From: DASPKT01 sp035626475
Lineage (GTDB): Bacteria; Pseudomonadota; Alphaproteobacteria; Azospirillales; Azospirillaceae
DNA: 55,314 nucleotides
Reading direction: 5' to 3'
Assembly: GCA_035626475.1 (NCBI GenBank)
Contig: DASPNP010000056.1
Coordinates: 1 to 55,314, forward strand
The position numbers and the translations under genes are program-made. Shown in pieces: positions 8,954-17,706 of the stretch (its first letter is position 1; each line of letters opens with the position of its first letter). The notes under the pieces are model-generated. The model was not told the DNA's origin and did not search any database. It was given only the letters and a program-made list of their open reading frames with translations.

Positions 8954-9481
8954 ATGATCCGCACCGCTTCCCGCTCCTTCGCCGCCGCCCTCGCCGCCCT
9001 GCTGCTGTCGGGAGCCGCCCAGGCCGCCCCGCCCTCCGAGAAGGACCGCGCCGAGCTGGCCGCCGTGATGGTCGCCGCCGACGACGCCTGGAACGCCAAG
9101 GACGCCGACGCCATGGCGGGCATCTATGCCGAGGACGGCAGCATCGCCATCACCCCCAACGGCCAGGTATTCGCCGGCCGCGAGACCATCCGCGGCCTGT
9201 TCACCCGCAACTTCGCCGCCCGCAAGGACGAGGCCCGCCACCTCAGCAGCACGCAGCATGTGGACATGCTGACCCCCGATCTGGCCCAGGTCGACGCCCA
9301 GGTGCGGGTCGAGGTCAAGGACGCGGCCGGCAACTGGACCCTGGCCCGCTACTTCGTGAACACCAGCGTCGCGGTCCGCCAGAAGGACGGCTGGAAGATC
9401 CGCACCGTGCGCGCCAACCTGCGCCCGATCGAGGAGGCCGCCAAGGCCCAGGCGGCGGTGCCCGTCCCGGCGAAGGGCTGA
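8954..9481 (+). CDS. Exported SnoaL/DUF4440-like (NTF2-fold) protein
   Basis: 175 residues with a clear signal peptide (SFAAALAALLLSGAAQAA) and a mature domain of about 125 residues. DDAWNAKDADAMAGIYAEDGSI, FAGRETIRGLFT and a C-terminal VRQKDGWKIRTVRANLRP are typical of the SgcJ/EcaC-type DUF4440 cone-shaped NTF2-like fold. Members bind small ligands in a pocket and are rarely characterised. Being periplasmic it may bind or modify a small molecule there, which is inference. The ATG at 8954 follows CGGAG. It is a single-gene unit followed by a strong hairpin at 9503-9579. Confidence 0.75.
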   Translation: MIRTASRSFAAALAALLLSGAAQAAPPSEKDRAELAAVMVAADDAWNAKDADAMAGIYAEDGSIAITPNGQVFAGRETIRGLFTRNFAARKDEARHLSSTQHVDMLTPDLAQVDAQVRVEVKDAAGNWTLARYFVNTSVAVRQKDGWKIRTVRANLRPIEEAAKAQAAVPVPAKG

Positions 9482-9502
9482 GCGGAGCCGCGGCGCCGGA
9501 AC

Positions 9503-9579
9503 CGTAGGTCGCATGGAGCGCAGCGCAATGCGACGACCGCCGCGTGTCGCATTGCGCCTCCGGCTCCATGCGACCTACG
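9503..9579. repeat. Hairpin repeat family C, copy 1
   Basis: Near-perfect long inverted repeat: arm CGTAGGTCGCATGGAGC and its complement GCTCCATGCGACCTACG, with inner matching CGCAATGCGAC / GTCGCATTGCG. A second copy lies at 31104-31186. It sits between two convergent genes, so it could end transcription from both sides. Confidence 0.8.
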
Positions 9580-9618
9580 TCAGGTCGCGGGGGTGACGGT
9601 TGAAATTGTGGGGCCGCC

Positions 9619-10431
9619 CTACGCCCACCCCCGCTCCTTCACGGCGAGCATGTAGGTGCGGCTGACGGGCACGCGCAGGCCGCCGGAGAGCGTCAGCAGC
9701 AGCCGGTCGCCCTCGCGCTCCGACCCGGCGACGGCGGAGGCCGCCACCCACCAGGAGCGGTGGACCCGCAGGCCCATGTCGGGCGGCAGGCCGGCCAGCG
9801 CCTCGCCCAGGCTGCACAGGACGAGGTCGCTGCCCAGCGGCGTGTGGATGCGGAGGTAATGGTCCTCCGTCTCCAGCGCCAGCAGTTCCGTGCCCAGCCG
9901 CGCCGGCACCCGCTTCAGGAAGGGCGCCGCGGCGGCAGGCGCCGGATCGGCGGGCGGCTCCTGCCCCGGGCGGAGGGCGGGGGCCTCCGCCGGGCCACGT
10001 CCCGCCGGGAATATCTCCAGCCCGCGCACCAGCGACAGCGGCAGGCTGACCGCCAGCAGGATCATCACCACGTCGCCATAGAGCCCCAGCAGCATGATGC
10101 CCTGGATCACGGGCCGGCCGCGCAGCAGGCTCTCGGCCCAGGCCACCTCGAAGGTCGTCGGCAGCGCCGCCAGCAGCACCGCCAGCACGACCAGCAGCGG
10201 CTCGGGCTTTCCCGCCAGCGGGGGCGCCTGGCGCAGCGCGTGCAGCGCCAGCGCCACCTGGGCCCAGCCCGCGGCCAGCAGCCCGATCCAGTAGGCGTAG
10301 GTGGCGGCACCGCTGCCGAAGGTGTCGTAGGGCCCGAGCCGGCCCAGCACCCCCCCCAGCCCCAGCACGATCAGCAGGTTGCGGAGCGGCAGGGCGAGCT
10401 GGGGAAACGGGGCGGCGGACGGCGCGTGCAT
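9619..10431 (-). CDS. Membrane-anchored LytTR-family transcriptional regulator
   Basis: 270 residues. Residues 1-150 hold about four hydrophobic helices (LLIVLGLGGVLGRLG, AYWIGLLAAGWAQVALAL, LLVVLAVLLAALPTTF, GIMLLGLYGDVVMILLAVSLPLSL). A Pro/Ala-rich linker follows, and residues 175-270 form a LytTR DNA-binding domain: LLALETEDHYLRIHT, VHRSWWVAASAV, LTLSGGLRVPVSRTYM. LytTR domains bind imperfect direct repeats upstream of targets. Fusion to membrane helices instead of a receiver domain suggests direct sensing of a membrane or periplasmic signal. No partner kinase is adjacent. Targets are unknown. Confidence 0.82.
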   Translation of the reverse strand: MHAPSAAPFPQLALPLRNLLIVLGLGGVLGRLGPYDTFGSGAATYAYWIGLLAAGWAQVALALHALRQAPPLAGKPEPLLVVLAVLLAALPTTFEVAWAESLLRGRPVIQGIMLLGLYGDVVMILLAVSLPLSLVRGLEIFPAGRGPAEAPALRPGQEPPADPAPAAAAPFLKRVPARLGTELLALETEDHYLRIHTPLGSDLVLCSLGEALAGLPPDMGLRVHRSWWVAASAVAGSEREGDRLLLTLSGGLRVPVSRTYMLAVKERGWA

Positions 10432-10565
10432 CGGGCGGGGACGGTCGGCGGGGGGAAATCGGACGCCGCCATCCTAGCGCGCCCGGGCCGGAAAGGCGAA
10501 GGGGGCGGACAAGCGCCCGCCCCCTCCACCCGATACCTTCCCCGGGCCCTCGCCGGGCCGACGCC

Positions 10566-11495
<930 letters not shown>

Positions 11496-11849
11496 GATGT
11501 CCTCCCGTTTCCCACCCCAGCGGGGATCAGCCGGCAATAGAGGACGGTCGGGATGATTGCGACGGGGGCCACCCGCCTTACCGGAATTTCCGGGAACGAG
11601 ACCGGTCGTCCTAAGATCCAGTCGGGAATTGGGTACGGATCGCGCCGGGTTCGCGCTGAAATAGTGCTGGTCGTCAATTCATTCTATTCTAATGAACGCT
11701 TGGCTCTACTTCGCGGTCAAGACGCGAGTTCTGCGGACAAGAGCGCGGACGGCGCCGCGTCGCACCGCCTTAGGGTTCCGGCCACGCGGCGCGGGACCCC
11801 GGCGCCTCCTCCCGCGTTACCACCAGCGGCAGATATGCGGAGGAGCGTC
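11496..11849. other. 354-bp divergent intergenic region
   Basis: Holds the promoters for the ferritin-like gene (minus) and the PHA-granule gene (plus). A less GC-rich stretch near 11659-11702 contains TATTCTAAT, a possible -10 region on the plus strand. I could not pair it with a confident -35 box. No gene or repeat recognised. Confidence 0.4.
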
Positions 11850-12188
11850 ATGGCCATCACCCGCCCCGTCACCGTCACCATCCCCCACCAGCTCGGCCGG
11901 GAGGAGGCGCGGGCGCGCCTGCAGCGCGGCATGGGCCAGGTTCGCGGCACGCTGCAGGGCATCTCGGCGACGCTGGACGACCGCTGGACCGGCGACCGGC
12001 TGGACTTCCGCGTCGCCGCGCTGAGCCAGGTGATCAGCGGCACGCTGGATGTGCGCGAGGACGCGGTCGATCTGCGCATCGAGCTGCCCTGGATGCTCGC
12101 CATGCTGGCCGAGAAGATCCGCGGCAAGGTCCAGCAGCAAGGCACGCTGCTGCTGGGCAAGCCGGACGGCACCAAGAAGACCGGGTGA
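11850..12188 (+). CDS. Polyhydroxyalkanoic-acid-system (PHA granule region) family protein
   Basis: 112 residues: VTVTIPHQLGREEARARLQ, DDRWTGDRLDFRVAALSQVISGTLDVREDAVDLRIELPW and LAEKIRGKVQQQGTLLLG. These match the small PHA_gran_rgn family: an amphipathic N-terminal helix after a conserved HxLGxxEA, a beta-sheet core, and a C-terminal helix. Members are associated with polyhydroxyalkanoate granule loci, though some are encoded far from PHA synthesis genes, as here. No other pha gene is in the window. The ATG at 11850 follows GGAGGAG. A five-codon-longer start at 11835 is possible. Confidence 0.78.
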   Translation: MAITRPVTVTIPHQLGREEARARLQRGMGQVRGTLQGISATLDDRWTGDRLDFRVAALSQVISGTLDVREDAVDLRIELPWMLAMLAEKIRGKVQQQGTLLLGKPDGTKKTG

Positions 12189-12216
12189 GATTATCGGCAG
12201 GGCAGCGTTGCCGGCC

Positions 12217-12328
12217 TGCGCGCTTCGACAGGCTCAGCATGAGGGGGATATTGCTGCTCCCGATGATCGAACCGGGAGTGCCTGGCTTTCCCCCATCCTC
12301 ATCCTGAGCCTGTCGAAGGACGCACCAC
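12217..12328. repeat. Palindromic repeat family A, copy 2
   Basis: Arms CGCTTCGACAGGCTCAGCATGA and the inverted CATCCTGAGCCTGTCGAAGG bracket a loop with CTGCTCCCG and CGGGAGTGCCTGGC. It lies downstream of the PHA-type gene. Confidence 0.8.
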
Positions 12329-12374
12329 GCCCCAGCCTCTCCCGACCCAAGGGGACGCCGTACGCAAACGAAAC

Positions 12375-12398
12375 GGCCCGGGAGTCTCCTCCCGGGCC
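12375..12398 (-). terminator. Rho-independent terminator of the TonB receptor gene
   Basis: A perfect 10-bp stem, GGCCCGGGAG / CTCCCGGGCC, with a 4-base loop. On the minus strand it is followed by GTTTCGTTTGCG. It lies 27 bp beyond the receptor stop codon. Confidence 0.75.
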
Positions 12399-12424
12399 GC
12401 GGCGCTTTTCCGGTGGGTGCCGGA

Positions 12425-14632
12425 TCAGAACTTGGCGCTGACCTCGACGCCCCAGGTGCGCGGCTCGTTGACGAAGCCGGTGAGGTTGTTGAAGTCGATG
12501 CCGCCTTCCAGGCTCAGCTCGTTGGTGATGTTGCGGACGAAGGCCGAGACCTCGAGCCCGCCATCCTCGCGCAGATAGCCCAGGCGCAGGCCGCCCTGCA
12601 GCGAGCGCGGCGAGTTGAACTCCTCCGACTCGTAGAGGAAGAAGTTGGTCCGGCTCTTATAGGCCCAGTCGGTGTAGGCGTAGACCTCGCCGCCCTCGAT
12701 CGGCAGGGCATAGCGGGCGGTGGCGTTGACGATCCAGCGCGGCGCCTGCGGGAAGGAGTTGCCGTCGATCGCCGCCAGCGTCCGGGTGCCGACGCGGATC
12801 AGCGGGTCGGTGACCGTGCAGCCGCCGCCGCAGGGCTCGTAGAACAGGTTCTCGTCCTTGATCTCGGTGTCGTTGAGGCTGAGACCGCTGGTGATGGTCA
12901 GGTTCTCCAGCGGCAGCAGCTCCAGCTCGGCCTCGATGCCCTTGCCCACGCCCTTGTCGGCGTTCAGCAGGCTGGTGAAGTTGCCGGTGCCGCCCACGGC
13001 CGTGAACTGCTGGTCCTTGATGCGGTAGTAGAAGGCCGACAGGTTCAGGCGCGCCTGCGCCGTCAGGTCGGACTTCACGCCGGCCTCGTAGGACAGCACC
13101 TTCTCGGAGTTGGCGGTGGTGACGCTGCCGCCGAAGGTGGTGCGGCCCTGAATCGAGGGTGCGCGGAAGCCGCTGGCGACGCGGCCGTACAGGTTGACCT
13201 CGTCGGTCGCGAAATAGTTCAGGCTGACGTCCCAGGACAGCCGGTCGTCCTCGGTCTCGGCGTTGCCGGTGCTGAAGACGAAGGTCGGGTTGGTGAACTG
13301 GCGGACCTGGTTCACGTACTCCTTGTCGTCCCAGGTGTAGCGGGCGCCGGCGGTGATGCGGAAGCGCTCGCCCAGGTCATAGCTGCCCTGGCCAAAGACG
13401 GCGTAGGTCTCGTTGTCCTGGCGGGCGTCCAGCTGGCGGAAGATGTCGTCCGCGTTGCCCGGGTTGCCGAAGGCCCAGCCGATGACGTCGACCTTCTCCT
13501 TGAACCAGAACAGGCCGGTCTGCCAGCGCAGCGGGCCCTCGCCGTCGCTGGTCAGGCGCAGCTCCTGGCTGATCTGGTCGAGGTCGTCGATGCGGTCGCC
13601 GCTGTGGGCGTCGAACGGGATGAAGCCCGGGCCGCGGCCGGCCACGCCGCCGTCGATGTCGCCGATGGAGGTGACGTCGCCGGTCTCGTAGCCGGTGATG
13701 GAGGTCAGGATCACCTCGCCGGCGTCGTACTCCGCCTTCAGCGAGCCGCCCCAGGTGTCCAGCTCCTGCTTGTTGCGGCCGTTCAGCGCGATCTGGCCGC
13801 GCTTGAAGCCGTCGACGAAGCTGTTGTCGCCGCGGTTGATGATGTTGGCGCGGAACAGGCGGGCGGTGCCGTCCAGCGAGCGGCCGTGGACGTTCGCCAG
13901 GATGTTCAGGTTCTCGTCCTCGAACAGCACCTGCAGGCGCCCGGCCATCTCGTCATAGCCTTCCAGCGCGTTCTTCTCGCCGGTGAAGCTGTTGTCGACC
14001 CAGTCGTCGCGGCGCTGGTAGAGGAAGGAGGCGCGGGCCGAGATCTTGTCGGTGATCGGGCCGCCGATGGCGCCCTCGGTGTCCAGCGCGTTCCAGCGGC
14101 CGTAGGACACGCGGGCGTAGCCGCCGGGGTCCTGGCTGGGCTTGGCCGAGACGAAGCTGATGATGCCGGCCGGGGTGTTGCGGCCGAACAGCGTGCCCTG
14201 GGGCCCGCGCAGCACCTCGACGCGGGCGATGTCGAACACCGGGAAGCCCTTCAGGATCGGGCTCTCCAGCACGACGTCGTCATAGACCAGGCTGACCGGC
14301 TGAGATGCCTGCAGGTCGAAGTCGGTGTTGCCCAGGCCGCGGATGTAGAAGCGCGGGAAGGTGCGGCCGAAGGACGACTCGACCACCACGCTGGGGACGC
14401 GGGCGGAGAGGAAGCGGATGTCCGCGCCGCCGGCCGAGAGGTTCGCCAGCTTGTCGCCCGACAGGGTGGCGATGGAGATCGGAACCTCCTGCTGGTTCTC
14501 CTGGCGCTTCTGCGCGGTGACGATGATCTCCTCCAGCTCGGCCAACTGGGCCGTGGCCGGCAGCGCCGGCATCAGGAGGGCGGCGGCGCAGGCGCCGCGC
14601 AGCGCCACGCGGCGCAGGGTCTTCATGGTCAT
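12425..14632 (-). CDS. TonB-dependent outer-membrane receptor
   Basis: 735 residues. A signal peptide ends near PALPATAQ and is followed by the TonB box EEIIVTAQKR (about 34-43). The plug domain contains FYIRGLGNTDFD, VEVLRGPQGTLFGRNTPAGIISF and KPSQDPGGYARVSYG. A 22-strand barrel of alternating polar and aromatic residues ends in the canonical VEVSAKF with terminal Phe. The VLRGPQGTLFGRNTPAG form is typical of the large sphingomonad/caulobacter-style receptor group for plant polymers, siderophores or other organics. The substrate cannot be read from sequence. No adjacent partner enzyme or sigma/anti-sigma pair is present. Uptake needs TonB-ExbBD from elsewhere. Confidence 0.92.
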   Translation of the reverse strand: MTMKTLRRVALRGACAAALLMPALPATAQLAELEEIIVTAQKRQENQQEVPISIATLSGDKLANLSAGGADIRFLSARVPSVVVESSFGRTFPRFYIRGLGNTDFDLQASQPVSLVYDDVVLESPILKGFPVFDIARVEVLRGPQGTLFGRNTPAGIISFVSAKPSQDPGGYARVSYGRWNALDTEGAIGGPITDKISARASFLYQRRDDWVDNSFTGEKNALEGYDEMAGRLQVLFEDENLNILANVHGRSLDGTARLFRANIINRGDNSFVDGFKRGQIALNGRNKQELDTWGGSLKAEYDAGEVILTSITGYETGDVTSIGDIDGGVAGRGPGFIPFDAHSGDRIDDLDQISQELRLTSDGEGPLRWQTGLFWFKEKVDVIGWAFGNPGNADDIFRQLDARQDNETYAVFGQGSYDLGERFRITAGARYTWDDKEYVNQVRQFTNPTFVFSTGNAETEDDRLSWDVSLNYFATDEVNLYGRVASGFRAPSIQGRTTFGGSVTTANSEKVLSYEAGVKSDLTAQARLNLSAFYYRIKDQQFTAVGGTGNFTSLLNADKGVGKGIEAELELLPLENLTITSGLSLNDTEIKDENLFYEPCGGGCTVTDPLIRVGTRTLAAIDGNSFPQAPRWIVNATARYALPIEGGEVYAYTDWAYKSRTNFFLYESEEFNSPRSLQGGLRLGYLREDGGLEVSAFVRNITNELSLEGGIDFNNLTGFVNEPRTWGVEVSAKF

Positions 14633-14802
14633 CTCGGCATGCCCCTTCGGTTGGCCCAGGCCCCCTCCGCCGCCATGGCGGGTTCCAGCCCCACCGCATG
14701 GGACGCGGACGGCCGGAGGCGCAGGTTTCGGTTGCTGGGCTCCGTTTGCCTCCGCTCCCGCCCGGGGTCAAGCCGCGACTCCGCCGTTCGGCTTAATCCG
14801 TT

Positions 14803-14819
14803 GTGCAATGGTGCATTGC
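14803..14819. promoter_or_regulatory. Palindrome TGCAATGGTGCATTGCA upstream of TonB receptor
   Basis: Seven-base arms (TGCAATG / CATTGCA) around GTG, about 170 bp upstream of the receptor start and just left of a parS-like site. It could be a repressor operator. The regulator is unknown. Confidence 0.35.
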
Positions 14820-14825
14820 AGCAAC

Positions 14826-14841
14826 GGTGCGACGTCGCAAC
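14826..14841. other. parS-like site, one mismatch
   Basis: GGTGCGACGTCGCAAC differs at one base from the perfect 16-bp palindrome GTTGCGACGTCGCAAC found on both sides of parAB. It lies about 29 kb left of parA, just beyond the stop codon of the small membrane-protein gene at 14851-15165. Confidence 0.5.
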
Positions 14842-14850
14842 GGGGGCTTC

Positions 14851-15165
14851 CTAGAGGGGGACGGGGTCGCCCACCCAGCGGGCGGCGAGGTCGCGCAGGC
14901 GCCGCGTCTGCTCGCGCTGGCGGCGGCCGGACAGCAGGTGCCCGGCCCAGACCAGCGCCAGCAGGATGGCCCAGAAGGGCAGCAGGTTGGCGAAGTCGCC
15001 GCCCATCATCCAGAGCAGCACCAGGAGCAGCGTGGCGATGGCCGTCACCGCCCAGCACAGCATCCGGCCGCGGCGGAAGGCGGCGGCGTCGCTGCGCTCG
15101 AACTCCTCCACCAGGGTCCGCAGCTCCAGCCCGGCCTCGCGCCGGGCGCTCGTCACGGCGTCCAT
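14851..15165 (-). CDS. Small two-helix membrane protein (104 aa)
   Basis: An N-terminal charged helix (REAGLELRTLVEEFERSDAAAFRRGR) is followed by two hydrophobic helices (MLCWAVTAIATLLLVLLWMM and LLPFWAILLALVWAGHLLSG) and a basic C-terminal tail (RRQREQTRRLRDLAARWVG). Both ends are probably cytoplasmic. I do not recognise the family. The ATG at 15165 has GGAGGAGGG just upstream, better than the longer reading from 15216. Confidence 0.62.
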   Translation of the reverse strand: MDAVTSARREAGLELRTLVEEFERSDAAAFRRGRMLCWAVTAIATLLLVLLWMMGGDFANLLPFWAILLALVWAGHLLSGRRQREQTRRLRDLAARWVGDPVPL

Positions 15166-15320
15166 GCCCCCTCCTCCGCCTTGGTCCGTCCATCCCGCAA
15201 CAGCGGATGCCGCCAATCCTCGCCCCGTCCCCGCCGCCGGTCAATGCGGCGCGCATCCCGGGAACGATCGCGGGCCCGCCCCAGTTGGGAGGCACACGGC
15301 TCATCATAGGGAGGAGACCC

Positions 15321-15521
15321 ATGGCCGAGGACAAGTTCCACCGCACCGGCGGCACCGCCGACCCGCAGCAGAATCCGCCCGCGACCGAGGCCCCGCCCGG
15401 CGCCAACCCCGACCGCACCCGCGCCGGCAACCAGGCCGGCCAGGTGAGCCAGGAGGGCGGCACCACCGCCAAGCCCGAGCCGAAGACCGACTCCGGGTCG
15501 CCGGGGCGGCAGGGTCAGTAA
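15321..15521 (+). CDS. Small disordered hydrophilic protein (66 aa)
   Basis: MAEDKFHRTGGTADPQQNPP through PKTDSGSPGRQGQ. It is almost wholly Pro, Gly, Gln, Asn, Thr and charged residues, with no hydrophobic core, signal or motif, so likely intrinsically disordered. GGGAGGAGACCC precedes the ATG, an excellent ribosome-binding site and the main support for a real gene. Similar hydrophilic small proteins in other bacteria are often stress-related; that is only analogy. Confidence 0.5.
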   Translation: MAEDKFHRTGGTADPQQNPPATEAPPGANPDRTRAGNQAGQVSQEGGTTAKPEPKTDSGSPGRQGQ

Positions 15522-15595
15522 GGCGCGAAGCCCTCTTCCGCAAAAGGCGCGGAATGCATGCTACGCTCCCCGGCACCAACCCCGGGGAGCCCCGC

Positions 15596-16255
15596 ATGCC
15601 GCCTGTCCTCTACGGCCATCCCTTCTCGTCCTACACGCAGAAGGTCCTCATCGCGCTCTATGAGAACGGCACGCCGTTCGAATTCCGCTGCATCGGGCCG
15701 GAGACGCCGGAGCATGCGGCGGAGTGGCGGCGGCGCTGGCCGATCGGCAAGTTCCCGCTGCTGGTGGACGGCGACCGCGACATGGCCGAGACCAGCATCA
15801 TCATCGAGCATCTGCAGCTGTCCCATCCCGGCCCGGCGCGGCTGATCCCCGACGATCCGGCGGCGGCGCTGGAGGTCCGGTTCCTGGACCGCTTCTTCGA
15901 TCTGCACGTCATGGACGCCGCCCAGCACGCGGTGGACGGGGCGCTGTCGGGCGACCCGGTGAAGCGCCGCGACGGCATGGCCAAGGCGGTGGAGAAGCTG
16001 GAGCGGTCCTACGCCTGGCTCGAGGGGGCGCTGGCCGGCCGCATCTGGGCCGCCGGCGAGGCCTTCACCCTGGCCGACTGCGCCGCCGCGCCGTCGCTGT
16101 TCTACGCCGACTGGACCCACCCGATCCCGGACGGCTGCCCCACCGTCCGGGCCTACCGCGCCCGCCTCCTGGCCCGGCCCTCCTTCGCCCGCGCCGTGGA
16201 CGAGGCGCGGCGCTACCGCCCCCTCTTCCCGCTGGGCGCGCCTGACCGGGATTGA
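15596..16255 (+). CDS. Glutathione S-transferase family protein
   Basis: 219 residues. The N-terminal thioredoxin-like domain (about 1-75) has LYGHPFSSYTQKVLIALYENGTPFEF. The cis-Pro motif is GKFPLLVDGDRDMAETSIIIEHL, whose ETS holds the glutathione gamma-glutamyl contact. The C-terminal all-helical domain has the N-capping motif FTLADCAAAPSLFYADW. The catalytic residue is probably Ser/Tyr in FSSYTQK. Cytoplasmic; conjugates or reduces electrophiles with glutathione, substrate unknown. GGGGAG precedes the ATG. Confidence 0.9.
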   Translation: MPPVLYGHPFSSYTQKVLIALYENGTPFEFRCIGPETPEHAAEWRRRWPIGKFPLLVDGDRDMAETSIIIEHLQLSHPGPARLIPDDPAAALEVRFLDRFFDLHVMDAAQHAVDGALSGDPVKRRDGMAKAVEKLERSYAWLEGALAGRIWAAGEAFTLADCAAAPSLFYADWTHPIPDGCPTVRAYRARLLARPSFARAVDEARRYRPLFPLGAPDRD

Positions 16256-16260
16256 GAAAA

Positions 16261-16460
16261 CATCCCTCTCCCCTTGAGGGAGAGGGATGGGCCCCGGCGC
16301 GGTAGCGACGGGAGGGTGAGGGGTCGGCGGGCGGAAGCCCGGCGTTCTCCACCGCTGCTCCAGGATCTTCTGTCGAGAAGGCCCAGCTTCGCTGGTCCAC
16401 CCCTCAACCCCCCACGCCTTCGGCGCGGGACCCACCCTTCTCCCTCAAGGGGAGAAGGAT
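16261..16460. repeat. Palindromic repeat family B, copy 1 (about 200 bp)
   Basis: Ends CTCTCCCCTTGAGGGAGAGG and, inverted, CTTCTCCCTCAAGGGGAGAAGG. Internal blocks are GGGAGGGTGAGGGGTCGGC, GATCTTCTGTCGAGAA and CCACCCCTCAACCCCCCACG. Two further copies are at 25125-25324 and 42381-42580. Its size and paired ends resemble a MITE. Confidence 0.8.
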
Positions 16461-16474
16461 GAGTGGAGTCCCCC

Positions 16475-17446
16475 TCAAGGCACCAACAGCGTGGCGCCCG
16501 TGGTCCGGCGCGCCTCGGCCAGGCGGTGGGCCTCGGCGGCCTCCGTGAGGGGCAGGCGCAGGCCGATCTCGGGCACCAGCACGCCGCGCGCCGTCAGGTC
16601 GAACAGCTCGGCGGCGGCCTGGCGGTAGATGGCCGGGTCGGCGATGTGGCGGAAGACGCTGGGCCGCACGAAGAAGACGGAGCCGGCGGCGGACAGGCGC
16701 CCGGCCTCTATCGCCGGCACCTCGCCCGAGGCCTGGCCGTAGGAGGCGAACACGCCGAAGGGGCGCAGGCTGCCCAGGCTGTGTTCGAAGGTGTCGCGGC
16801 CGACGCTGTCGAACACGGCCGCGGCACCCACGCCGCCGGTCACGTCGCGCACCAGGCCGGGCAGGCTGTCGCGGCCCTGGACCGCCACATGCCCGGCGCC
16901 GGCGGCCCGCGCCCGGGCGGCCTTCGCCTCGCTGCCGACGGTGGCGATGACGGTCGCGCCCAGATGCCTGGCCCAAGATGTGAGCAGCATGCCGACGCCG
17001 CCGGCGGCGGCATGCACCACCACCGCGTCGCCGGCCTGGACCGGGTACACCCGGCGCAGCAGCATGTGCGCCGTCAACCCCTTGAACAGCAGCGCCGCCG
17101 CGGCCTCGTCCGAAACGCCGTCGGGGATGCGGACCAGTGCGTCGGCCGGAATGGCGCGCTCGTCGGCATAGGCGCCCATCGGGCCGGCATAGGCGACGCG
17201 GTCGCCCACGCCGATGCCCTCCACCTCGGGCCCGACCTCGGTCACCACGCCGGCCGCCTCATTGCCCAGCACCGCCGGCAGGTCGACGGCGTAGACGCCC
17301 CGGCGCAGATAGACGTCCAGATAGTTGAAGCCGACCACCGTCTGGCGCATCCGCACCTCGCCGGGACGCAGGCGCGCGCGCGGCGTCTCCACCGCCGTCA
17401 GGACCTCGGGACCGCCGAGGCGGGGAAGCTGGATCTGCAGGGGCAT
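16475..17446 (-). CDS. NAD(P)H:quinone oxidoreductase (zinc-independent MDR family)
   Basis: 323 residues. The GroES-like N-terminal domain has VVGFNYLDVYLRRGVY and LPAVLGNEAAGVVTEVG. The Rossmann domain has VVVHAAAGGVGMLLTSWARHLGATVIATVGS, the AAxGGVG dinucleotide motif of the QorA/zeta-crystallin branch. The catalytic-zinc ligands of alcohol dehydrogenases are absent. Expected reaction: reduction of quinones with NAD(P)H in the cytoplasm. Monocistronic by spacing. An iteron-like 19-mer overlaps its leader and ribosome-binding site (17453-17471). Confidence 0.9.
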   Translation of the reverse strand: MPLQIQLPRLGGPEVLTAVETPRARLRPGEVRMRQTVVGFNYLDVYLRRGVYAVDLPAVLGNEAAGVVTEVGPEVEGIGVGDRVAYAGPMGAYADERAIPADALVRIPDGVSDEAAAALLFKGLTAHMLLRRVYPVQAGDAVVVHAAAGGVGMLLTSWARHLGATVIATVGSEAKAARARAAGAGHVAVQGRDSLPGLVRDVTGGVGAAAVFDSVGRDTFEHSLGSLRPFGVFASYGQASGEVPAIEAGRLSAAGSVFFVRPSVFRHIADPAIYRQAAAELFDLTARGVLVPEIGLRLPLTEAAEAHRLAEARRTTGATLLVP

Positions 17447-17452
17447 CGTCTT

Positions 17453-17471
17453 TTCCTTACCGCTTGGGGGA
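17453..17471 (+). repeat. Orphan iteron-like 19-mer upstream of qor
   Basis: TTCCTTACCGCTTGGGGGA matches the origin iteron TTCCTTACCGCCTGGGGGC at 17 of 19 positions. It lies seven bases before the oxidoreductase start, where its complement (GGTAAGGAA) also supplies the ribosome-binding site. It is 16 kb from the origin cluster. Confidence 0.55.
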
Positions 17472-17580
17472 GCCCGTTCGCTCGCCCCGACGATGCGCGC
17501 GGCCCCGCCCCGCCGGAAGCCACGGCGGTGGGCAGGGGGTTTTCAGGAATGGAGGGTAAGAGGGCAGGCGGCGTTGGCGT

Positions 17581-17690
17581 TGTGCGGCCTTCGACAGGCT
17601 CAGGCTGAGGGATTTAGCGCTGCTCCCCTTGATCACCGGGAGTGCCTCGCGCGCCATCCCTCATGCTGAGCCTGTCGAAGCACGCACCAC
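17581..17690. repeat. Palindromic repeat family A, copy 3
   Basis: Arms TGTGCGGCCTTCGACAGGCT and the inverted CTGAGCCTGTCGAAGCACGC, with loop GCTGCTCCCC and CGGGAGTGCCTCGC. It sits between the qor leader and the LysR gene end. Confidence 0.8.
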
Positions 17691-17706
17691 GGTCCAGACG
17701 CCCCCC

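Noticed and set aside
11571..11612. GGGAACGAG near 11592 as an EcfG-type -35 box
   Set aside because: No CGTT-type -10 at the proper spacing.
12413..14854. Plus-strand open frame of 813 codons opposite the TonB receptor
   Set aside because: Codon-bias shadow; Val/Ala/Gly/Gln-rich with no motif. The minus strand encodes a full receptor with TonB box and terminal Phe.
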